NCBI GenBank assembly: GCA_013399855.1
Contig: VXAY01000723.1
Span: forward strand, 599,477 to 663,476
DNA length: 64,000 bases
Reading direction: 5' to 3'
Source of the DNA: Oxyruncus cristatus
Lineage: Eukaryota > Chordata > Aves > Passeriformes > Cotingidae
Positions 53,377 through 64,000 of the stretch are shown here, piece by piece. Position 1 is the stretch's first letter. Every line of letters starts with the position of its first letter. The notes below the pieces were generated by a model. That model was not told the DNA's origin. It searched no databases and saw nothing but the letters and a program-made list of their open reading frames with translations. The translations under genes were made by a program, and so were the position numbers.

Positions 53377-56121
53377 GTACAGCTGGTACTGCAGAGGTTG
53401 CTGCGGTTCAAATGTGTGCTTATCTCTGGGTGAGGAGAGGTGAGGAGAGAAAAGATAAAACATTAACATTTTTTATAAGCCAATGAGTTTGTCTGAATTA
53501 CATGAGTTTTCATTTTGTAGTTTGCAGAATACACTTGCTGTGGGAGAAGAAGAGGAAAGAGTGAAGCACAGCAGAAGAAACTATGATAATTTTATTCCTC
53601 AGCAGTCAATGAAGTTTCAAAACATATCTGCGCTATCTCAAAAACTCAGAGTCCTGCAAAATGTGTTCGGAAGATACTGGGGTGCAAAATGTCTTCCTGC
53701 ATGGTTTTGTACTGGAGCACCAGTGGGCAGTGAGGAGAGGCCAGCTTGGTTTAGGAGAAAGATTTCAGCCCAGTTGTGAATCAGACAGGGAAGGAATTTA
53801 AATTTACACTTCCTCCTTCTCAAAACAACTTTATTTCTAGTTCAAAACCCTTCTCAGGAAAGGACTACTGGAAACCATGAAGGTTTTGAAAAATATTTCA
53901 GTTTTGCGTGTCTTGGCAGAAAAACAGGTGCCATGAGTATGCAAGCCACAGCAAACACAGTTGTCTAACCTGTTTCCAGTCCACCACCAGATCAGAGCAC
54001 ACCCATTAACTGCAAGAAGCAACGTAGCTATTTGCCTTTTTCGCATTCCAGTAATCCGAGTAATTATAATACTGTCTTTCTAAAGAGATATGACTATAAG
54101 TCACATTTAAGAAAAGTAAGCAATCTAAAACTGGCATTCAGTAAACCAGAAAGCACTAGAGAGAGAACTAGAGTTTATGCCCAGCCTTTCAGAAAAAGCC
54201 AATGTGTAATTGTTCAAGGTTCTGCTGAATGACAGGAATGGAAGATTAACAAGCAGTGAGATTATCGGTGTTAGCGGGAGGAATTCGTGCAAACACAGGA
54301 AGGCCAAGAACAGCTAAAAACCTGGTCTGAAAGATAGCAAATGTGCTTCTCTGCAGAACAGTGCTAAATAATGACTGAGAAGAAAGGAGCCAAATGAGGA
54401 ACAGAAAGCAACTGCTGCAGAAAAGTGAGGAAACAGAAATAGGGCAATCAGAAACAGAACTCAGTTTTGCTGCTTTGCTGCAGGAATCAGTTCCCGCTTC
54501 CCCACATGCAGTACATCCCAGCTAGCTGACTCACACCAGGACCTGGCCAAAATGTCCTTGGCAAAATCTGGCTAAGGAATCGGTGGACTGGGCAGGAAGA
54601 CAGCGTCAGTGAACCCCCTAGGAATCCCACAGGCCTAAAAACTATGTCACATCCCCTTAATGAGGATTAACCAGATGAGTCCCAAGTAATCAGAGATTAC
54701 TTTTAGCAGTAAACTGATTCCTGGGACTGAAGGTCACTGTACCAAATGTACTAAAGTGATTGGTATCAATAAACTGACAAATGCAAACAAAGGAATTCTT
54801 TACTCTCATTCCATTAAGGAAAAGGCATGTGGTTTGAATTATGATCATTTAAACCAATGCCTTCAGGCACTTTTTGAAGGTTTGCAGTCTGCTAAACTCA
54901 TTAGAAAATTCATGCTGTCAAATATTTGAGGAAAAATATAATGGGAATAAAGAGATAACTATTGTATTTTAAAAAAAGACACAACTGGTTTCCTTTAAAC
55001 TTTACAAAGGCATTTTATTAAAAAAAAATTATTACTGATGAAAATTCTAATGTACCGAACATGTACACAATTAATTATCTTCCTGCATTGATTAGGGACT
55101 CCTAGGAATAAAACTGAACAAGTTGGCAAAATCAAGACTTTAAATTGATCCATAATGGCACTCATACAGATAGCCTCCTTGATTTCAGAAGTCTTTACAC
55201 ACAATATAGAGCACAGGGTGAAACATTTAAGCACTGTAAGTTCAAAGTGCATTTCCTTTGCACCTTTCACAGCTTTACCATTTATTTTGGCATTAATATA
55301 AAAAATTATTTTCACCAAATTTCATAGTTCCTTCAAAAATCATTTGCAGACTCATAGCTTCCACAAGATACTTCAGCTATAATCACACAGTCCTTATTTT
55401 TACTATTTGAGCTACATGAGTTTGTGAAGTCATTCAGTATATTAGGGGTTTCCACTGTGTCAAGTACCAAAGTGATAAAACACCCACTCTTGCACTAAGA
55501 GATGATGATCTGTAAATCCAGGCCCATGTATACATGGTCCTGTTGCTTAAGCCAAAAAACCCCAACCACTGCCAGTTTGAATAAAATCACCTTGCAAAAC
55601 ACATTGAGATTCATATCAAATGCTTCTATTGGAATTCTTTCCAGATCTCACCTTTAAACACCTACAACATGCTTTGCAGACATGTTGCTAGGTTTAGAGG
55701 AACTAAACTGTATGCTCAAGTCACACTGGGAACATGTAGAAAAGCCAACTTCTCCTCTTCTGGCATTCTGGACTATTCATCAGCTTATGCTGAGCCCTAG
55801 ACGGGAAAACCTCCAACTGAGGATTTTTACTAGCACATTCTGCCTTTTGCAAATTACTATGGTACGATCATAATGCCTTTGTGCTTTTGTCTTACTGCTG
55901 GTAGTATTTTAAAAGTGCCTATTGCTCTTTAGTCTAGAGCCGCATAAACAACAACAACAATAATAATTAATAACTTTTGCAATTATCTCCTGCCAAATGA
56001 AATCTCATCTTCAGCTTCAGCTGGATACATTCATATGTCTTAAGCTGTTGTCTAGGGTTGCTATGCACTAACTGCTGGTATGTTCCATCCCAAAGGTGGC
56101 TCTTTGGGAAACTTTGACGCT

Positions 56122-56131
56122 CTATAAATAG
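56122..56131. promoter_or_regulatory. MEF2-type site (CTATAAATAG)
   Basis: An exact match to CTA(A/T)4TAG, the MEF2 consensus. CEFIP is a striated-muscle gene transcribed leftward from this side. Two further matches to the looser form lie at 49828-49837 and 52986-52995. Such AT-rich motifs recur every few kilobases by chance. Confidence 0.3.
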
Positions 56132-59100
56132 AAGATATTATTTATTACTATTCAGAGGGCACAGGAATGCAACGATTCACCCTCGAGGGATAGAGACACT
56201 TAAGAATGTTTTCTTCAGTACTGGATGCATGAATAGTTCATAATCAGTGATGTGAGGGAAAGAAATGCTCTAGTACAAAATACCCTGTATGAGCAAGAAG
56301 GTGAGATGGACAAAATCCATCATGCCCAGTGCTGGCCTTTTCCAAGTTTCAACTGGCCGTCTCAGCTCCATTTCTCTTTCATGGAGGTTAGCAGACAGCT
56401 CTGGGAGGTCTGAAATGCCTTTCTTCCTGCAAGGAAGGATCACAGTCTCAGGATGCAGCCCTTGTGGCAGATGAGAGAGGAAGCCTTCCTGAGCAGCTTA
56501 GCCTAGGCAGAGAGAGCTGAGAGAGCTGAAGAGAGGTGCCAGGACCCTGGCCCCAGAAAGGGGACAGAAACCCAGCAATGGCAGAGATCCCCAGAGCAAG
56601 GAAGTACAAATAAAACGCACACAATAGGAAATTTAAAGGGAGTGGCGATATTGAGAAAGTACTAAAAAGTTAAGAAAAGAATAAGGGGAAAACTAGGAGC
56701 AGCACAACAACCATAGTAATAATTTTTCTTCTAAAATTTGCAGGTCTGGTCCTATTCCTGTATTCTCCTTGTTAATTTTCCAACAGGAAATATGAGCAGA
56801 TTAAGTTTTCATAGGATCAGATCAAAGGCAGTTAAACATATCAAGCATTCTCCTCTAAGTCACTTCATTCCAACCTTCCAAAGCAAGCCACGCTGAGCTG
56901 CCACCCAGCTGGAGAAGTCCTGTGCAGAGCCTTGTCCAGTGCTGGGTCTGCACTACAACCTGACATGCCTTTGACCCTAAGATTTCAGACCTCAGTGTCA
57001 TTCCTGACTGCTGCAACAGAGCAGAATTTCAGAGCTCAGCTGGAAAGAGGGAGAAAGACAGTGGACACTTAAACCTCTGGCAAATTCAAGCAAGATAGGG
57101 TGCCATCCCTCACCAGCAACAAGCTCATATAAGCAAAAGGTGCTGTATTTCATTTCAAAATCAGTCAGGAAACAGCATTTCACTCAGAAGGTTGAACTAA
57201 AGAGATACATACCCAGTTGTCTGCATAGAGGAAATCTGCCCGTACCGATGCACTCCTTTCCCTGCCGTGGGCAGGAGAGTGTCGGACAGCTGGGCCAGGG
57301 TGTCTGGAGGGAGCAGGGGGTGCTGAGTGGCGCTGGCAGCAATACCCCAGGACTGACACCGAACCCCCTCCGCTTGCCCCAAGGCCTGCCAGCACTGCAG
57401 GTGCTGCAGCACGACCTCACAGCTCCCCCTAACACCATCAGGTGCCTAAAGGGCCTTTCAGGCAGAGCCCATGCTGCTGACAGGAGTGACAAGCAAACAC
57501 TGCCTTCGCCTAAAAAGACGGGTGCTGTTTTCCAATTTAATGAGCCTTGAAGTCTGTTTCCTTTCACTGGTCATCTGACAGCCTTGGAAAAAGTGCATGT
57601 CCTCAGCTCTTAGTGTGCTGAGCACAAGGACTGGGGAATGGAGGAGATGGTGGCCATGGCTTGGCCCTACTGCAGCAGCTCTGCCTGAAAGCAGCAAGGG
57701 GAGTGAGTAGTTACAGTTCAACTCTCCTCCATCAAGTGGAAAATACACCTCTAACTTCATTCTCCAAAAGTCCAACAAAGGGATAAGGTGATGGCTGCCT
57801 CTGCTCGGCCAAAGACGACATCAACCAAACTCTCTCTTGCTTCGGTCAGGGAGCTCAGGTATGAAGTGAAAGCTCACACAGCAGCACTGGAGCTGATGGT
57901 CTGACCAGCAAGGCCCAAAAAGAGGATGGAAAAGCAGTAGCCATAAAAAGTGGACATCAGCCATTTGTCTTCTGAGAAATGCTGCTAGTTAGAATATCTT
58001 TGATTAATGCTACTAAAGACATGAATCCCTGCCCAGACAGAGCCAGACATCTGTTGCCTAGTAAAAATGCCTGGATGGAAACTATTTATGCAACCTCTAT
58101 CACATAGTGAAATTTTCTGAAACCCTCTGTTGGGACTGCACTGTCCATAAAATGGGACAGACCACCATATCCAGGCTGATGCAGGTACGATGATTCAGCT
58201 CAGCCTTCTTCAAATGCTGTCTGGCATTTGGTAGGACATGCCTCAGCAGGTCAGCCAAAGAAAAAGATTTAAGGAGGTCCTTTGTGCACCAATTTCACCT
58301 GTCTTTGTACCAGGTAATCAGTGTAAACCCTAACCCTCTCTCCCACACAAATCCTACTTTTCAGTGTCTCGCAAGAACATAAAAAAAAAAAAAAATATCA
58401 ATGACTTTGGCCAGGATTATCTTTTCGCTGGTTTTCACTTTATGGCCTGTAGCACCTAGATTGTGAAAAAGGTAAAAAAAAAAAAAACCAAACCAAACCC
58501 TATCAGTTATGTGTCTCCTAGGCTGAAAAATCCTTCATATTTAATCTCTTCTCTCAGAAGAAAATATTCTGCATTTCTCCACACTTCTATTCTCTGTATC
58601 TTCTTTAATCTACTGTTTAATGACTGTTTTGAGGTGACAGTGATTACCATAGACAGTATTCATAATGGATTTATGTGGGGACACAATCCTATTCTTGGTC
58701 CCTTTCCCCGTCTTCTGTTAGCCTTTCTAACCATTGAGCATGAAGTAGACATTTTGGAGGCATGAGTGTAGCCTACCAGCATGGACACACACATATCAAA
58801 GCCAACACAGCAATATGCTTGAGAAAAGCATCTTGGAAAACCCTTCTCCTTTTAGCTCTCTGCCAAGACAGCCTCTCCAGGCTGCCCCACAAGTGCCTGC
58901 TATATCCACAGCAGAGCTGAGGCCTCAGTAACTCCTGATGGTGCACATAGAATATACCATTCAGTTTAGCTTCTCCTTAACTACTCCCATTCCTCATGCC
59001 TTAAATTAATCCTAGCAACTACCCCTAACAAAAACCTGGTTTTCCTAATTTTTGCCAAAGCCCCACTGATAGGGAGCACTGAACTTGTGCCCATTACTTA

Positions 59101-59303
59101 CACTATGCAGTCTGAGTAAATTGTACCACTAATGCAGATGAGTCCTACAAGCACAGGGATAAAGGAATGAGTCAGATGAGAAAAGACATTTGCAAGTACC
59201 TATAACCTCAGCTGGCACAGTTAATTCCAGGGCTTTATGCTATAATCAGTACAAGGTGCATTCTGCCAGTCTTTGATGATGCAGCTCAGAGGTATAAATT
59301 ACT

Positions 59304-59368
59304 TTAATTGGTAATTTCCAGCTCCACATCTTAGTTCTTAATTGGTAATTTCTAGTTCCACATTCTTA
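59304..59368. repeat. Tandem duplication of about 32 bp
   Basis: Units start at 59304 and 59338. Both begin ttaattggtaattt and continue with a diverged agctccacat / agttccacat segment. Each unit carries a TAATTG homeodomain core. Confidence 0.85.
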
Positions 59369-61078
59369 ACTCTACTTAGTTGTAGAGTTACAAGCATTTG
59401 GTTTAGATTGCACTGAACTGAATTCAATACCATCAGATGCCTTTCTGCTGGCTGCTGTGGGTTTTGAGTTACACAGCTAAGACAGATGAAGTGCCACCTT
59501 ACCAAGTGAACTTTGCCAGTGTGTGCTGCACTGGGAGGTGTGATGGAGAGACCTCAGCCTGGCACTTATCACCCTCCCTCTGGCATTGGAAGGTATACCA
59601 GCACACCAGTGCCTGCAGAGCTGTTCAGGAGGAATCACGTGTGCCCCAGGGGTTGCAGCAGCTCGGGTGGTGGTGTTCACAGGTGTCTGCACCACGCTCT
59701 GCACCACAGAGACACAATACTGACAGCTGGAGTCCCACGGGGTCATGAGACCTAAGTGCACACACATATCGTGGCAAGACACCTGGGAACCCTTCTCCTA
59801 GAAGTTCTTGCATATGTCACGTTGCTAATCATTTTATCCCAAGCATGAGCTCTTTGCCTTGAAGTCAGAAATGCCTTCCATTGTGGAGTTAATTCACAGT
59901 CTTAACAACACTAGAAGGCAGGTTTTTGTGGTCAAATATATTGCCACATTAATAACTTCAGAATATTACATGAAGCACAAAAAGAAAAGAAGTGAATAAA
60001 TTAACAGAAGAAGCAGGCATGGCACACTAGAGAATTAAAGTGCCATTTTATTACACACACCTCAGAGTTAAAGTTTTAATTTTCTTTTAAAAGATCGCAA
60101 TATATCATTTTCATCCTCCATATTCAAAAACATTTAGAGAGGGTGATTTGTTCTTTTGTTGTAATCTCCAAGACAAACAAAGTTGTAGTCAAGTGATTCT
60201 GACCAAATCCCTGCAATTTCCCAGTGATAATAGAATTGTTATTATTTTTTGTATTCATTATTGCTCTAATAAGGAACTTTTCTCCAAGGATCCTGGTGTA
60301 CTTTAAATACAAATGAATGAGTCTTCCCTAATCCCTTGTGAACTGTTCTGCAGTCTTGTTTTACAAACAGATTAAAAATGAGGACAGAGAGGGGTTATTT
60401 CCACAGGAACTGACTTTGAAACAGTTCCTAGTTAGTGGTTTGGCTCAGGTCAAAGCTCTAGCTCTAAGTCAGAGGCAGCTCCAGAAATTATTCCCAGACC
60501 CCTGCTTGGTACCTGCCTCCTTGTCCAAATGTATGGCTGCATGAATCCATACAGTATAAGTACAGTAAGCACTGACACTTGTGGGTTTCACTTGCTCTGC
60601 TGAGCCAGCACTGAGCAGCTTTTAAAAGTGGAAAGGTATTCAGAGGCATCTTTTTCTTTTACAAGCTGCAGACATTTGCCTCTTAGCAAAGAAGGTCATC
60701 AACCAGGCATAGAAATCTCGGTGGATATCACTGCAGCAGTTTCCAAATGGCTCCTTGATGCAGCAGCTCTCCCCACTGCCTTATATTGCAGACCAGCAGA
60801 GTTATATTTGGAGACAGATACCGGGGTTATGTTCCCAAGAGCCTCTGATGGAGTAAGTTCAGAGTGTGTTGTCATGATGGACATGCACACATGTGCCCTA
60901 GCAGAGTGGAGGTCAGCCATCATTCATGAATATGTGGAGACCACTTACAGTCCAGTTGCAGCATATGCTAGTGACACGTGTTCCCCACACACCCTGTTTT
61001 CCCCCCAGCAGGCTGATATATTTTTAATGTCTCCATTGGATCTCAGAACAACTGACAGCTTCAAGATTTTCCCTGTAA

Positions 61079-61228
61079 CGAGCTCCAATCTCAGTTGGTT
61101 AGAGCATGGTGCTAATAACACCAAGGTTGTGGGTTGGATCCCTGTCTGGTCCATTCACTTAAGAGTTGGACTTGATGATCCTTCTGGGTCCCTTCCAAGT
61201 CAGAAAATTCCGTAAAATCTGTGAAATG
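61079..61228 (+). mobile_element. tRNA-Ile-derived SINE with CR1-like tail (TguSINE1-like)
   Basis: The head (about 61080-61153) aligns with tRNA-Ile(AAT). It has a tctcagttggttagagc A-box region, anticodon loop ctaataa at 61112-61118, gggttggatccc in the B-box region, and end ggtcca. The B box carries G instead of C at 61136. The body (about 61154-61228) has gagttggacttgatgatcc and gggtcccttccaa, then decayed attctgtga-like repeats, as in CR1 3' ends that recruit CR1 reverse transcriptase. This architecture is that of TguSINE1 from zebra finch as I remember it. No clear target-site duplication was identified. Confidence 0.85.
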
Positions 61229-64000
61229 TGGAAAAGTCAGACAGCTTTCAATCACAAGCCAAATGGCTAAAGATTTTAAGACAAGATTTCAATTCCAGAA
61301 TAGGAAGCCTACCCAGTCAACCTTACACCTTCAATGCAATTATTATTTCTTCATAAACAATCATAGGTGCACCTAGTTCATGCGGTACCATTTGTCTTTC
61401 AGAATGCCTTGCTGAAATTGCAGGTAAGTGTCTAGGTTTTTCTCATTCAGTGCACCTGTACCTAAGACAAGGTTGCTGCCCCTCATGCTTCTATTGAGAG
61501 ACAAAAGATTCAGCATTTAATTCAGACACACCAACTTATCCCCCAAATATACAATTTTTTACATTTCTTTTAGCACAAGAAATGATACTTTCATTTAAAG
61601 AAGTGTTTCCAAATGGATTCTACATAAGGCTGTCAGACCTCAGTCCCCCCAAAACCATGAGTTCACACTCACAGCTGCAGAAGAAAAATCTGAAGCTGAT
61701 TAGTGTTGCAAAGGTTCAAAGCGCCAAGCAAGCAGAAATAATATGAAGCATCTGCTCTCCTGAAGTATTGTGTCTTTAAGAGATTCTGTCAGCCCTACCA
61801 GAAAGATGTGCACTGGTATGAGATAAAATGATGTTTCTCTAAGAGCCACGTGATTTAGTCTGGGAGCAGAAAGTCAACCAAGGTCTCTTAATTGAAACAT
61901 CACTGAAAATTACAGTTTTATTATCAAAAGTTGGCTCAGTTTTAGTGGAAAAGCAAAGCTATGGAGATACATGAAGCTTACGTCCTCAGGTGGTTCAGTT
62001 CTGCAGAGCTACCAGGAATAGAAAGAGGTAAAATCATATATTTCTGTCACTGAAGGAAGCACACTTTGAACAGCAATTTAATTCACTTTAGAAAATGATT
62101 CTGTTAAAACAGATCCGTCCCTTGGTATAATCTCTTTGATTTTAGCTTTACAGCAGTATTTTGACTAAGAAACTACTGACTGAAGAAGAGCAAAGCAGGT
62201 CACTGGAGCTGCAATTACATGTGCTGTGCTGACTGCTGCCAGGCCAGTGAGGGTGTCAGTGCCCAGCAGTTTTCTGGCTCAACCTTACTGGCCCATCTTC
62301 CCTCTCTGGATCTTGCTTCCGCCTTTGGATCTCCCAAGTCCAACTCTGCAGAAACAGCACAGACTGAAAGTCCTCCCAGTAAGAGCTTACACTAAACTTC
62401 ACCTTTCTGGGGAACTGAGCTAGGAAGAAATCACACAAAATGTGTGATTGGCAGCCAAGGGAGGAGAATAAGACCCATGGTAAGTAGTCACATGGAGTAA
62501 CCCATATGCTATAGGAACTCAGCCCTCAGTCTGAGCCGTAAGTTATACTGCTTATACAAAACTTGGCATCTTGTTTGACTTGGTTCAACAGTTAATGACA
62601 AACCTTTGCGTAACACACTAAACTTGCAGTCAGATGCGTTCCTGCGGCAAACGAGGTTACAGGTTTATCACCACCACCCCATATCGACTGCACCATGCTA
62701 ACTAGCCACAGATTCACTGCTGCAGCTTACAGCAAATACCATGTAAAATGTGTTGGCTTAAACTCCAGTGAAACAAGTGATGTTAGACTCACTTAAGTGA
62801 AGCCATGCTGACCTGTATGGACGTACTTCTACTGTTTGAAACCCTGCTGGCATGCTTAACTGTAAATACCAGTAGAGGCCAGAATGTTCTGCATTCAATT
62901 TTATCTAACAGATACATCCACTGCATATGTTGCTTTCGGCAAACCATTTATTTTGAGTTTTGGGAGGCACCAGTATGTTCCCAGAGGTGAAGAAAGGTAT
63001 GTACTCATAGGGAAGGAAACCAAGTAAGAGAGAGATATTTATGTGGGGAGCTGTGGCTAGCTGAAAGTGATAAGAGAGCTTCCTAATCTTAATCTTAAAT
63101 AACAGATGCATTTGAACTAAGAAATGCATCTAAACTGCTAATTTTCATGCTGTGGTATTGTCAACTGCAGCAAGACACTACAGGGAACTCTGGTGACATG
63201 AAACCTCAAGGTAGTTATGTCCCTGTTGCTGTTACGTTTCTTTCTTGATGGTGCCCTTCCCAACAGGTGCACGGCCCACCTAGGAGCTGTGCTTCCAGAC
63301 CAAAGAAAGGGTCCTCCATCATGCCACACGTACCTGTGGGTAAAGGCTGTATAACCCTGGCACACCGTCAGGATATGATTCTGATATTGCTTTCAGTTCA
63401 TGTGAGGCTTATCTCCACTTTTTGCAGATGAGCAAGGAGATAGCATCCCTCATTTCCCTGTCTTCTCCTCCACCCCATCTACTCTCATGATTTCTGAAGG
63501 AATAAAAGTGTTCTTGTTTTTTTCCCACTTGGAAGAAAACAAGTTAGTTATCTACAACTTCCCAGCAGGAGCCCTTTGGACAAATACATTCCATGTGTTT
63601 TGGAGGTTACCATTCACAATTACACTCCCAAGTAACAAATGAATGACAAACGTGAAGGAAACCAGCACAAGAGCATTACTGAAATCAGCTCACTGATATA
63701 AATCTTCAAGAAACTTCTGCAGCAGAGAAATGTTCTGGCAAAAAAATTCTACACATTGAGATTCTTTCCCCTGTGAGGTCACAAAAGTTAAGAAAATGGG
63801 TCATGAATCCCATCAGTCAAGACACGAATCCACTAAAGCTCTATATTCAGGCAGCTGGGTAGGCAGTGAAAAAAATATTTAAACACAGTGGAGGTGGAGA
63901 GTTTTATTTTCACAACATTACACAGCTGGAGAGAGTCCTGGGACCACTGAGTGAAGTCCTGACCCTCAGTACCCAATCTGTCTCCTGGATGATTCTCCCA
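61229..64000. other. Non-coding sequence at the right edge
   Basis: No recognisable exon, repeat family or RNA gene. Short open frames on both strands look like chance. The next gene on this side by human synteny (the TMEM273/FAM170B/VSTM4 region) is not seen. Confidence 0.6.

Larger units (their letters stand above)
41601..61078. other. Long non-coding stretch upstream of CEFIP
   Basis: Mostly AT-rich sequence with no recognisable coding exon on either strand. Visible contents: an inverted repeat at 41648-41678; an acata-type tandem patch at about 46205-46250; a CA run at about 50458-50471; MEF2-type motifs at 49828-49837, 52986-52995 and 56122-56131; a 28-bp tandem duplication at 53321-53376; a poly-A run at about 58381-58395; and a tandem duplication at 59304-59368. 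Untranslated exons of CEFIP could be hidden here and cannot be called without transcript data. Confidence 0.65.

Noticed and set aside
61080..61153. Functional tRNA-Ile gene
   Set aside because: The B box is mutated, acceptor-stem pairing is poor and it is fused to a CR1-like tail, so it is a SINE head rather than a tRNA gene.
60628..61215. 195-codon plus-strand open frame
   Set aside because: Its 3' end is the tRNA-derived SINE, it has no recognisable domain, and no splice-consistent partner exons are seen.

Overview
The window is ordinary vertebrate nuclear DNA: protein-coding exons separated by long introns, AT-rich non-coding sequence, microsatellites and retrotransposon remnants. It is most likely from a songbird (Passeriformes). 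Two antisense CR1 LINE 3' ends near 27.7-28.0 kb and 28.8-29.0 kb point to a bird. A tRNA-Ile-derived SINE with a CR1-like tail at about 61.08-61.23 kb looks like the TguSINE1 family described from zebra finch. These identifications come from recalled consensus sequences, not from a database search.

Two protein-coding genes are well supported, and they are convergent. On the plus strand, five coding exons (1211-1308, 1578-1679, 4329-4501, 4808-4920, 14063-14331) encode all but about the first 11 residues of DRGX (DRG11/PRRXL1). DRGX is a paired-like Q50 homeodomain transcription factor of nociceptive sensory circuits. All splice junctions are GT-AG and all phases close. The first coding exon lies left of the window. 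On the minus strand, one unbroken 1544-codon exon (35475-30841) encodes CEFIP (C10orf71), a long, probably disordered, proline-rich muscle protein that binds FHL2. DRGX next to C10orf71 in convergent orientation matches human 10q11.23 as I remember it, which supports both calls.

Region by region: 1-1210 is a GC-rich intron with CpG clustering from about 540. 1211-14331 is the DRGX body, with a 2.6 kb intron inside the homeobox and a 9.1 kb last intron. 14332-30840 holds the DRGX 3' UTR, intergenic DNA with a (TG)31 microsatellite and CR1 fragments, and the CEFIP 3' UTR. 30841-35475 is CEFIP coding sequence. 35476-64000 is about 28.5 kb upstream of CEFIP with no recognisable coding gene. It probably contains CEFIP 5' untranslated exons and regulatory DNA; a CArG box and several MEF2-type sites are visible.

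I found no previously undescribed multi-gene system. The leads most worth checking are: a perfect P3 paired-homeodomain dimer site inside a DRGX intron, a candidate for autoregulation; an exact 25-bp repeat shared by two positions 15 kb apart, with weaker similarity beyond it; an overlapping upstream ORF at the CEFIP start; and the near-intact SINE.
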